Shown here: in pieces, positions 56,332-64,000 of the stretch
How the letters are laid out: every line of letters begins with the position of its first letter
Position numbering within the stretch: the stretch's first letter is position 1
Origin: a methanotrophic endosymbiont of Bathymodiolus puteoserpentis (Logatchev)
Lineage (GTDB): Bacteria; Pseudomonadota; Gammaproteobacteria; Methylococcales; Methylomonadaceae
Assembly (NCBI RefSeq): GCF_900128525.1
Contig: NZ_FQTQ01000092.1
Span: forward strand, 1-64,000
Length of the DNA stretch: 64,000 nucleotides
Reading direction: 5' to 3'
Notes under the pieces: model-generated
What the model saw: the letters and a program-made list of their open reading frames with translations, nothing else
What the model was told of the DNA's origin: nothing
Database searches by the model: none
Made by a program: the position numbers and the translations under genes

Positions 56332-59300
56332 ATGGATTCAATAGTACGTTTTTCACTAAAACAAAAGGTCTTTTATAACTTATTGTTTGTTTTGATGTTT
56401 GTTGCTGGTTTTTTTGCTATCAATGAACTGCCTATTGAACGCTATCCTAATGTGAATTTTGGCGAAGTCGTGATTACCACGGTTTACCCTGGAGCATCGC
56501 CAAGTGATGTAGAAGCATTAGTTACGCAAAAGATTGAAGACAGTCTCGAGAGTATAGAAAATATAGAATGGTTAAAAGCTACCTCCTATCCTGAGCGCTC
56601 ATATGTCCATCTTAAATTTATTGATGATACAGATTATAAATCTCTTTTTAACGAAGTACGCCTAAACATCCTCAATATTATAAATGAGCTTCCTGCAGAA
56701 ACAGATCCACCACTGATTGATAATTATACTGTTAATGACTTTTACCCTGTCGTCACTGTCAATATTAGTGGCTCACAAGATAATCGTGCTTTAACCCTTA
56801 TTGCCAAAGAAATAAAAACACACCTAGAAAAATTACCAGGCATCAATAAAATTACTATAGATGGTGAGTATATTAGGGAATTTCATATAAACCTTGATCC
56901 AAAAAAATTACGCCGGTATGGCGTTACTTATAATGAAGTTGCCCAAGCTCTCAAAGAAATCAACATCTCGATTCCTGCTGGTAGTGTCAACACCCCTTAT
57001 GGTAACTACCTGATCAAAGTTGATGAAACATTCAATAATCGCGAACAAATCATCAGATCAATTATCCGTAAAGATGGCGACTCAAATTTTCTCAGACTAA
57101 AGGACCTAATAACAAACGCGCAACTAGACTATCGTGACCCTATTGTTATTTCATCGGTAAATGGGAAAAATGTTATCGCACTTAAAATAGTTAAAAGCGA
57201 TACAGGTGATGCTTTATCAATAAAAAAAGATATTCTTGCTACACTCGAGCAATTAAAGCCCCTAATAAAGCAAGAGCAATTAAGTATTGCGTTTACACAA
57301 GACTCGACAATAAAAATTAATGATGGAATCACTACCCTAGGGCTTAATATGCTGGTAGGAATGACGCTGGTTTCAATCATTATCTGGTATTTCATGGGTA
57401 TTAGGAATGCAGGGCTTATCACTATTGGTATCCCTTTTTCTTTTATGATTACCATGTTACTTATGTACTTAACAGGCAATAGTCTCAATGAAATGACACT
57501 GTTTGCATTTGTACTGGTAACCGGCATTATTGTCGATGATGCTATTGTCGTCACTGAAAATATTTATCGTCACATTCAAGAAGGCAGAGACCTTGATCAA
57601 GCCGTTATTTTCGGCACCTCTGAAGTTGCTTTACCTGTCATTGCTTCAACGCTGACGACAATATCAGCCTTTTTACCTATGCTGATGATGTCAGGATCCA
57701 CGGGGGAATTTTTTGCGCAAATCCCAATTGCAGTATGTTATGCGCTAGTTGCCTCGCTAATTGAATGCCTGCTTATTCTCCCTATCCATTACTATGATTA
57801 CGGCCCACGTCATACGAAAGAACTATCAACTCGACTAGAAAAAGATGACTTTATATTATCTTTTATTCGTAGAATTACAGAACAAACGCTCAATATTACC
57901 CTAAAATACCCTCGAACTAGCTTGACTCTTGTTGTCGTCCTTCTGGCTATCTCCTTTGGCATTATGGCTATTTCTATATCAGGTAAGCTTCCTTTGGTAA
58001 AAATCCAATTTTTCCCCAGTGATTACTCTGTTTACCATGTTAATATCAAAGCAAAACCGGAAACTCCGATAGAGCAAATTGATAAAAAATTAAGGGAAAT
58101 TTCTCAATATATACTTAACGATGGCCCTGGAAAAGTAGAATCAGCAGCAGGGTTTGCTGGGTACTATATTAGTGATAATTACCTACCCATATATAGTAAT
58201 AATTATGGTGCTGTGATGGTCACACTTCCTGAAAAAGATAAACGTAGCTTTACTGATCCCATGCAACATCTGGAAGACATGCGCTCTAGATTAAAGGAGA
58301 AATTTGCACACAATGGCTACCAAATACATGTACAAGAACAAAAAGAAGGGCCAGTGACAGGTAAAGATATTAGCGTACGTATTTTAGGCAGCAATGAAGT
58401 ATCAATAAATGGGCTTAGCCAAGCATTAAGTACATTTTTAAAAACAACACCTTCAATAACTCCCTACTTAGTTGGCCTAAAAAATGACCAAGGACAATTA
58501 AAGAAAATTATTAGTATAAAAATTAATCATGAAAAAACGAGCGAATACCAATTAAACAACCGCTTAGTTACCCAACTAGCAGGTAGTGTTTTAGATGGCC
58601 AATATATAGGAAAATACCGCCTTAATAATGGTGAAATAGACTTAAAACTTGCCATTGACCCTAAAAGTATCACCCCACTACAAAAAGTTTTAGAAATTCC
58701 TTTTATTGAAAATGCGACGGGGCCAATTTTGTTAGGCGATATTGCAAAACTTGATAGCTATTCAGCCGAAGGAGAGCTCAATCGTTATAACTTACAACGC
58801 TCTGTGAACTTTACCGCCAACATAAAAGCCGATTCACCCACTAATACAGCGACCGTTTTACATGAGATAAATAATTTTTACCAACAAATACGCACTCAAT
58901 ATCCAGGGGCAAACCTTATTTTTGCTGGAGATTTTGCTGCCACACAAAAGTCCTACACCTCCTTAGCTTATGCTTTTGTTATGGCCATCTTAATTATCTA
59001 TTTAATTTTAGCGGCGCAATTTCAATCTTATTTGCAGCCCATCATCATTTTATCTGCCATCACCTTTGCCTTAATTGGTGTTATTTTAGGGAAGTTCGTT
59101 ACGCAGTCCTTATTTACAGTGAATAGTTTTATGGCCATTATTGGCGTTGCGGGCGTGGTTGTAAACGACTCGTTAATGTTAGTCGATTTTATGAATAAAA
59201 GTTATCGTGCCGGATTATCACGGCGCAAAGCTATTGCTGAAGGTATACGCGTAAGGCTTAGACCTATTGTGCTCACCACACTGACAACAACATTAGGCCT

Positions 59301-59466
59301 CCTACCAATGGCCATAGGATTTCCAAATTACTCTATCGTTTGGGGCTCTATGGCATCCACTTTTGTCACAGGATTAATAACGGCCACTCTACTTACTTTA
59401 TTTATCGTACCGGTTTTATGGGATATGATACAAGCAAGGCAAGAAAGAAAAATATTGATCGAATAA
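56332..59466 (+). CDS. RND efflux pump permease (AcrB/HAE-like)
   Basis: 1044 residues, normal RND length, with 12 membrane helices and two large periplasmic loops. The proton-relay pair Asp-Asp is in GIIVDDAIVVTENIYRHI (helix 4). GASPSDVEALVTQKIEDSLE and FAGDFAATQKSYTSL are family segments, and the second-half GVAGVVVNDSLMLVDF mirrors helix 10. The driver is the proton gradient; substrates (drugs, lipids, metals) cannot be told. It forms an operon with the adaptor and ends at a clear terminator. Confidence 0.95.
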   Translation: MDSIVRFSLKQKVFYNLLFVLMFVAGFFAINELPIERYPNVNFGEVVITTVYPGASPSDVEALVTQKIEDSLESIENIEWLKATSYPERSYVHLKFIDDTDYKSLFNEVRLNILNIINELPAETDPPLIDNYTVNDFYPVVTVNISGSQDNRALTLIAKEIKTHLEKLPGINKITIDGEYIREFHINLDPKKLRRYGVTYNEVAQALKEINISIPAGSVNTPYGNYLIKVDETFNNREQIIRSIIRKDGDSNFLRLKDLITNAQLDYRDPIVISSVNGKNVIALKIVKSDTGDALSIKKDILATLEQLKPLIKQEQLSIAFTQDSTIKINDGITTLGLNMLVGMTLVSIIIWYFMGIRNAGLITIGIPFSFMITMLLMYLTGNSLNEMTLFAFVLVTGIIVDDAIVVTENIYRHIQEGRDLDQAVIFGTSEVALPVIASTLTTISAFLPMLMMSGSTGEFFAQIPIAVCYALVASLIECLLILPIHYYDYGPRHTKELSTRLEKDDFILSFIRRITEQTLNITLKYPRTSLTLVVVLLAISFGIMAISISGKLPLVKIQFFPSDYSVYHVNIKAKPETPIEQIDKKLREISQYILNDGPGKVESAAGFAGYYISDNYLPIYSNNYGAVMVTLPEKDKRSFTDPMQHLEDMRSRLKEKFAHNGYQIHVQEQKEGPVTGKDISVRILGSNEVSINGLSQALSTFLKTTPSITPYLVGLKNDQGQLKKIISIKINHEKTSEYQLNNRLVTQLAGSVLDGQYIGKYRLNNGEIDLKLAIDPKSITPLQKVLEIPFIENATGPILLGDIAKLDSYSAEGELNRYNLQRSVNFTANIKADSPTNTATVLHEINNFYQQIRTQYPGANLIFAGDFAATQKSYTSLAYAFVMAILIIYLILAAQFQSYLQPIIILSAITFALIGVILGKFVTQSLFTVNSFMAIIGVAGVVVNDSLMLVDFMNKSYRAGLSRRKAIAEGIRVRLRPIVLTTLTTTLGLLPMAIGFPNYSIVWGSMASTFVTGLITATLLTLFIVPVLWDMIQARQERKILIE

Positions 59467-59553
59467 ATGACCATTATAGAAATGCCAGATTATTTCACGC
59501 AGTCTTTATGCACAACCTGCCATGACCCAGCATACTACTATCAAGGTATATAA
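59467..59553 (+). CDS. 28-residue micro-ORF with CxxCH motif (uncertain)
   Basis: An ATG follows the permease stop without a gap and opens a 28-codon frame that reads MTIIEMPDYFTQSLCTTCHD and ends YYYQGI. It contains a CTTCH motif, the covalent heme-c signature, but there is no signal peptide. The ribosome site would be inside the permease gene. It may be chance, or a small protein translated by termination-reinitiation. Listed for completeness. Confidence 0.25.
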   Translation: MTIIEMPDYFTQSLCTTCHDPAYYYQGI

Positions 59554-59554
59554 A

Positions 59555-59591
59555 CTCCCCGTAAAAGTAGCCTCGGGGAGAGGTAGTTTTT
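59555..59591 (+). terminator. Rho-independent terminator of the RND operon
   Basis: CTCCCCG (59555-59561) and CGGGGAG (59574-59580) form a 7-bp GC-rich stem with a 12-base loop, followed after a few bases by a T run. Confidence 0.85.
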
Positions 59592-59635
59592 AAGATACTA
59601 TTAAAACTAATTTTCTTATTGAAAAAGCTTTATTA

Positions 59636-62600
59636 ATGATAGAAAAAAATACGAAGTCACCATTAGCCCACTATTACCAGCTAGTACAAAACATCATTCT
59701 CGATCGGCAAGACCCTATTACTGGCTTATTACCCGCTAGTACAGCAGTGACCGCTCATGGTGATTATACCGATGCTTGGGTACGTGATAATGTATACAGC
59801 ATTCTTGCAGCTTGGGGGCTTGCGCTGGCTTATCGTCATAGTGGCAAAAACAAAGGGCGCACTTATGAATTAGAACAAAGTGTGGTCAAATTAATGCGTG
59901 GCTTATTAATATCGATGATGCGCCAAGCGCATAAAGTAGAACGTTTTAAATATACCCAAGATCCGCTGGATGCTTTACATGCAAAATATGATACCCATAC
60001 CGGCGATATCGTGGTTGGCGATCATGAATGGGGGCATTTGCAATTAGATGCTACTTCACTCTATTTATTGATGCTAGCACAAATGACCGCTTCTGGTCTG
60101 CGTATTATTTTTACTATTGATGAAGTCAATTTTATACAAAACCTAGTCCATTATATAGGTCGTGCCTATCGCACACCTGATTATGGTATTTGGGAGCGTG
60201 GCAATAAAAGTAATCACGGTATTGCTGAGTTGAATGCTAGCTCAGTCGGCATGGCTAAAGCGGCATTAGAAGCCATGTCAGGATTTAATTTATTTGGCGC
60301 TCATGGCGACCAAGCTTCTATTATTCATGTGCTCAGCGATGAAATTGCCCGCTCGCATATCGCCTTAGAATCCCTATTACCGCGCGAATCTATCTCTAAA
60401 GAAGTTGATGCCGCAGTACTCAGCATTATCGGCTACCCTGCATTTGCTGTCGAAGATCCTGACTTATTAAAAAAAACTGAGCAGCATATTTGTAAGAAAT
60501 TAGAAGGAAAATACGGCTGTAAACGTTTTTTACTTGATGGCCACCAAGTGGCCATTGAAGATCGCCAGCGCATGTATTATGAATCTCATGAATTAAAACA
60601 ATTTATGGATATAGAGTGTGAATGGCCGTTATTTTTTAGCTATTTACTACTCAATAACTTATTTGCTGGCAATACTGAAAAGGCTCGAGAGTATCGCAAG
60701 AAATTAGAAGGCCTGTTAGTTGAGCATAATGGCCAATTATTACTACCAGAACTCTATATTGTACCTAAAGATCAAATAGCAGCGGAACGTGAAAATCCAC
60801 ATAGCCAAGAGCGTGTGCCCAATGAAAATATACCTTTAGTCTGGGCACAGAGTCTATTTATTTTGGGAGAAATGATCCAAGACGGCCTATTAAAAACTCA
60901 CGATATTGACCCTTTAGGTCGCGGCCATTGCACACACTGCAATCGTGACCCTAACCTCAAGGTTCAACTCACTCTACTTGCTGAAGATACTGTGGTACAA
61001 GGCAAATTAAATGAGCTTGGTATTCAGACACAAACTTTTGACCAAATTGCACCGATTCAGGTTCGAGAAGCTAGCCATTTAGTCGCAGCACTAACCCAAG
61101 TTGGACGTAATAAACGTTTAGGTTTAAGTGGTAGGCCAAGTAAACAAATTAGAGCGCTAGGCACTTCTTTGCTGTACAAACTAGACGATAAGCCAATCGT
61201 TTTTTTACCTCAATTTATGGACCAACGCGGTTTTTATTTAGCTTTAGATATCCGTTTACTGGTAGATCGCTTGCGCCTTGAATTAAGTTATATTTTCCAT
61301 TACTGGGATCGCCCAGGAAAGCCATTAGTAGCCATTCTAATTAGACATAATATGTTGGATAATGAAGGCCACCAACTTTTACTAGAATTCATGACAGAAC
61401 TACAACAAGGAGAAATCCGCGGTATCCCAGTCCAGTCAGGTAGTTTAAATGAATTCATCAACACGACTAGCTATGAAACAATCAACTATTTGCATGACTT
61501 TCGTTTTCCCGAAACATGCGTTCAAGAAGTCACTCGGCCTTGTGACAGCCTATTACCCCCCCTAGATATAACGACAACAACGCCCATTGACCTACGGGTG
61601 TTAAATGACTGGAATAAATTAAATGATGAATCGCTCATTCAAACGCTCAGCGCAAACAGCAACTTGTATGCCCAGTTTGAAATTCTAAACTTACTCAACC
61701 AACGACATGGCATAGATTTTAAGTTACAGGAAAATGAAAATCACCAATGTTGCTTACGTGATTGGTTTGAAGAGGTTTATACACGGGCAGGTAACCAAAA
61801 TATCTGGAGCTTAGTCCGCCGCAGTGCAGGGCTGTTAGGTAAATACGACGCTGACCTTGAGCAAGCGATCACCGATATGCTGGTACGCCAAAAACGCATC
61901 AGTGTAGGCCGCGAATATAGTAATGGAGCAACGATTCAGCGCCCCGCCAGTAGCATAGAAATTCTAGATAGAATTCGTACTTATAATAGTCCCAATGTTT
62001 ACGTACATATTCTTACCCAAGAATTGATTCTCTACCTAGGCGTATTAATTAAATCTAACCCTGACTTATTTGTTGATATGCACACTGTACGCGTTGGACA
62101 TATTATGCAATTGATTATTATTCGCCTACAACGCCATATGGATTGCACATTAGGGGAAGCCTTTGATACTCTACTTGCTTTAGCACCACATGAAATTGCG
62201 CGCCAAGTAAAGGAAACTTTAGCAGATTATCAAAACTCAGAATCGCAATTAAGCCTCAGTGAATTACTCCGCTATGATAAACAATGCAACCAGCTCACTT
62301 GCGCCCGATTTACCACACAGCTTAATCCTAAAGACCGAGGCAGAGCACTGGATTGGCATGAATGGCGAGAACAACGCGGTAGTGTCGGCCGACAATCTGA
62401 AGCATTTTTCGCGGCTGTTTGGGAGGTACTACATCATTGTAAAGGCTTAATCATCAGTGAAAAGCTCAGCAATGATCGCCGCTTAGATAGCGAAGAGATA
62501 CTCGCGCAAATGACCGCACAAGAACAAAGTTTCGTCTTATTAATTAACCATAGGCTAGACAAAATTCAATCCCCTGACTTCCGTCAATTAACCATGGAAA

Positions 62601-62866
62601 CACTGCAAGCATTAGCGCTTATTTTCCAAGAAAATCCTAATTTGAAAATTGACGACACTATATTAACTGATACGTTAATTAACCATGCGGTACGTCTTAG
62701 TTGGCTGGAAAAACACCCAGAACGTGCGCCACACTATGAACAAGATCAAGCTTTATCTTGGCAGGAATTTTATCAATTGCCACCTAACGAAGTAGCAAAC
62801 GGAATTATCGATGCTTTAAATTATTTATTAAACGTAAACAACGAAATTCAAGGAGTTCAGGCATGA
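59636..62866 (+). CDS. Glycoside hydrolase family 15 / phosphorylase kinase alpha-beta-like protein
   Basis: 1076 residues. The N-terminal (alpha/alpha)6-barrel-like domain (about 1-450) is of the glucoamylase/GH15 type: GDYTDAWVRDNVYSILAAWG, VGDHEWGHLQLDATSLYLLM, WERGNKSNHGIAELNASSVG. The long C-terminal half has segments typical of eukaryotic phosphorylase kinase alpha/beta subunits. Such large bacterial homologues are poorly studied; an alpha-glucan role is likely because the gene overlaps glucokinase by 4 bases. The trait suggests glycogen or starch regulation or hydrolysis; whether catalytic residues are all intact needs an alignment. Confidence 0.85.
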   Translation: MIEKNTKSPLAHYYQLVQNIILDRQDPITGLLPASTAVTAHGDYTDAWVRDNVYSILAAWGLALAYRHSGKNKGRTYELEQSVVKLMRGLLISMMRQAHKVERFKYTQDPLDALHAKYDTHTGDIVVGDHEWGHLQLDATSLYLLMLAQMTASGLRIIFTIDEVNFIQNLVHYIGRAYRTPDYGIWERGNKSNHGIAELNASSVGMAKAALEAMSGFNLFGAHGDQASIIHVLSDEIARSHIALESLLPRESISKEVDAAVLSIIGYPAFAVEDPDLLKKTEQHICKKLEGKYGCKRFLLDGHQVAIEDRQRMYYESHELKQFMDIECEWPLFFSYLLLNNLFAGNTEKAREYRKKLEGLLVEHNGQLLLPELYIVPKDQIAAERENPHSQERVPNENIPLVWAQSLFILGEMIQDGLLKTHDIDPLGRGHCTHCNRDPNLKVQLTLLAEDTVVQGKLNELGIQTQTFDQIAPIQVREASHLVAALTQVGRNKRLGLSGRPSKQIRALGTSLLYKLDDKPIVFLPQFMDQRGFYLALDIRLLVDRLRLELSYIFHYWDRPGKPLVAILIRHNMLDNEGHQLLLEFMTELQQGEIRGIPVQSGSLNEFINTTSYETINYLHDFRFPETCVQEVTRPCDSLLPPLDITTTTPIDLRVLNDWNKLNDESLIQTLSANSNLYAQFEILNLLNQRHGIDFKLQENENHQCCLRDWFEEVYTRAGNQNIWSLVRRSAGLLGKYDADLEQAITDMLVRQKRISVGREYSNGATIQRPASSIEILDRIRTYNSPNVYVHILTQELILYLGVLIKSNPDLFVDMHTVRVGHIMQLIIIRLQRHMDCTLGEAFDTLLALAPHEIARQVKETLADYQNSESQLSLSELLRYDKQCNQLTCARFTTQLNPKDRGRALDWHEWREQRGSVGRQSEAFFAAVWEVLHHCKGLIISEKLSNDRRLDSEEILAQMTAQEQSFVLLINHRLDKIQSPDFRQLTMETLQALALIFQENPNLKIDDTILTDTLINHAVRLSWLEKHPERAPHYEQDQALSWQEFYQLPPNEVANGIIDALNYLLNVNNEIQGVQA

Positions 62867-63855
62867 TTTTAGCAGGAGATATTGGCGGCACAAAAACTGT
62901 TTTAGCGTTATATAGCAAAAACAATCAAAATGGCAAAGTCGAGTTACAATGCAAACTTGAGCAAACATTTGCTAGCGCTGACTACCCACAGTTCAATGAT
63001 ATCTTATCGGTTTTTCTGCAGCCGAATATGACGATAGACTCAGCTTGTTTCGGTATTGCTGGCCCGATTGTCGATCAGCGTTGTCAAACTACAAACCTAC
63101 CCTGGATAATAGATGCTCAAGAGCTGATGCAAAAATTTGACACCAGCAAAGTCAAATTACTCAATGACTTAGAAGCCATGGCTATCGGTATGCTTAATAG
63201 CCTTACCGAAGATCTAATCGAGCTTAACCCGCACGCAAAAAATAAACATGGCAATATTGCCGTTATTGCTGCCGGTACCGGCTTAGGCCAGGCTATTCTT
63301 TATTGGGACGGACAACAGCACCACCCTATTGCAACTGAAGGTGGGCACTCTGATTTCGCCGCACAAACAAAACAACAAGATCAACTACTCAATTATCTGC
63401 GTAAACGCTTTAATAGTCATGTGAGTTGGGAGCGAGTGCTCTCTGGTGATGGCTTCGGTTATCTTTATGATTTTTTAGTTGATACAGGTTTTGCACCCGC
63501 CTGCCCTGCTGTTCCAAGCCCAAATGATAGCAGTAGCTATGCAGGCGATCGCAACGCCATTATCTCTCGCTTAGGTATTAAACAAGAAGCTCCTATCTGT
63601 ATTGAAGTTATGCGTTTATTTGTCGAACTTTATGCAGCTGAAGCGGGCAACCTAGCCTTAAAATGTTTAGCAACGGGGGGCGTATTTATTGGTGGTGGTA
63701 TCAGCCCTAAAATTCTTCCTGCTCTGCAAAGCGAAAATTTCATACGTGCGTTCACAGCCAAAGGTCGCTTTCAATCATTGCTCAGCGATCTATCCATTAA
63801 ATTATCAATGAACCCAAATACACCTTTAATAGGTGCTGCTAATTATTTTTTGTAA
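62863..63855 (+). CDS. glk: Glucokinase
   Basis: 330 residues of the bacterial Glk family: ATP-binding AGDIGGTKTVLALY at the start, LPWIIDAQEL, NDLEAMAIGM, GTGLGQAIL and EGGHSDFA, and the C-terminal GGVFIGGGISPK. Phosphorylates glucose to glucose 6-phosphate, feeding glucose freed from alpha-glucans to glycolysis. The ATGA overlap with the GH15-type gene shows co-translation. The last 145 bases of the window hold no further feature. Confidence 0.95.
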   Translation: MILAGDIGGTKTVLALYSKNNQNGKVELQCKLEQTFASADYPQFNDILSVFLQPNMTIDSACFGIAGPIVDQRCQTTNLPWIIDAQELMQKFDTSKVKLLNDLEAMAIGMLNSLTEDLIELNPHAKNKHGNIAVIAAGTGLGQAILYWDGQQHHPIATEGGHSDFAAQTKQQDQLLNYLRKRFNSHVSWERVLSGDGFGYLYDFLVDTGFAPACPAVPSPNDSSSYAGDRNAIISRLGIKQEAPICIEVMRLFVELYAAEAGNLALKCLATGGVFIGGGISPKILPALQSENFIRAFTAKGRFQSLLSDLSIKLSMNPNTPLIGAANYFL

Positions 63856-64000
63856 CCATTTAAGTTCTTTCATTCTCCACCTCAACCATTTGGCTGAGTG
63901 ATTAAAATAAATAGTAGCAGGCTAAACGATGACTATTTTTCAGGTGGGCCTATAAAGTCACAGTTTTATCATTTATTCAAGCGCTTACAGTTTTTAAATT

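Overview
The window reads as part of the chromosome of an AT-rich gammaproteobacterium. Several features together suggest an aquatic methylotroph or methanotroph of the Methylococcales type: a phosphoketolase with a class I fructose-bisphosphate aldolase, PrsK/PrsR regulators of the PEP-CTERM exopolysaccharide system, a phosphorylase-kinase-like GH15 protein beside glucokinase, and a membrane-bound complex I-like operon. No methane monooxygenase or rRNA gene lies in the window, so this placement is an inference.

Layout. 0.1-8.2 kb: an unknown membrane protein, then a seven-gene bacterial V/A-type ATPase operon in the order B-D-I-K-E-DUF2764-A on the - strand; its c-ring subunit carries Na+-site residues. 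8.2-12.5 kb: a block bounded by an exact 48-bp inverted repeat. It holds a group II intron relic, a methyltransferase, rnhA, a small secreted protein, thpR, trxC, a DJ-1/PfpI protein and a truncated methyltransferase pseudogene. 12.5-17.1 kb: a tight four-gene operon of unrecognised membrane and coiled-coil proteins (a stator-like channel candidate, a VWA-like periplasmic protein and two partners). 17.3-21.5 kb: histidine phosphatase, fda and xfp, a phosphoketolase/glycolysis module. 21.6-23.2 kb: an intact IS4-family element with a 9-bp target duplication. 23.3-26.5 kb: a sigma54-type two-component system with a YggU-family protein. 26.7-35.8 kb: a six-gene complex I/hydrogenase-4-like operon without [NiFe] ligands, preceded by a SulP anion transporter that has a textbook sigma54 promoter and an upstream 16-bp perfect palindrome. 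36.3-44.5 kb: a DUF2490 outer-membrane protein, an NhaP-type antiporter, a globin-roadblock gene pair, ybiT, and an amidase-lipoprotein pair. 44.8-49.9 kb: two tandem glnK-amtB pairs divergent from a porin, with sigma54 promoters and NtrC-like sites. 50.1-55.1 kb: manC-type enzyme, prsR and prsK. 55.3-59.5 kb: an RND efflux pair. 59.6-63.9 kb: a GH15/phosphorylase-kinase-like protein and glucokinase.

The themes are ion-motive membrane energetics (Na+-type V-ATPase, complex I-like complex with SulP, Na+/H+ antiporter), sigma54-dependent control (three regulator or kinase genes and three promoters), nitrogen acquisition and storage-carbon metabolism. The strongest candidates for something undescribed are the sigma54-controlled SulP/complex I-like locus (26.7-36.0 kb) and the four-gene membrane operon (12.5-17.1 kb). 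No tRNA, rRNA or CRISPR array was recognised.
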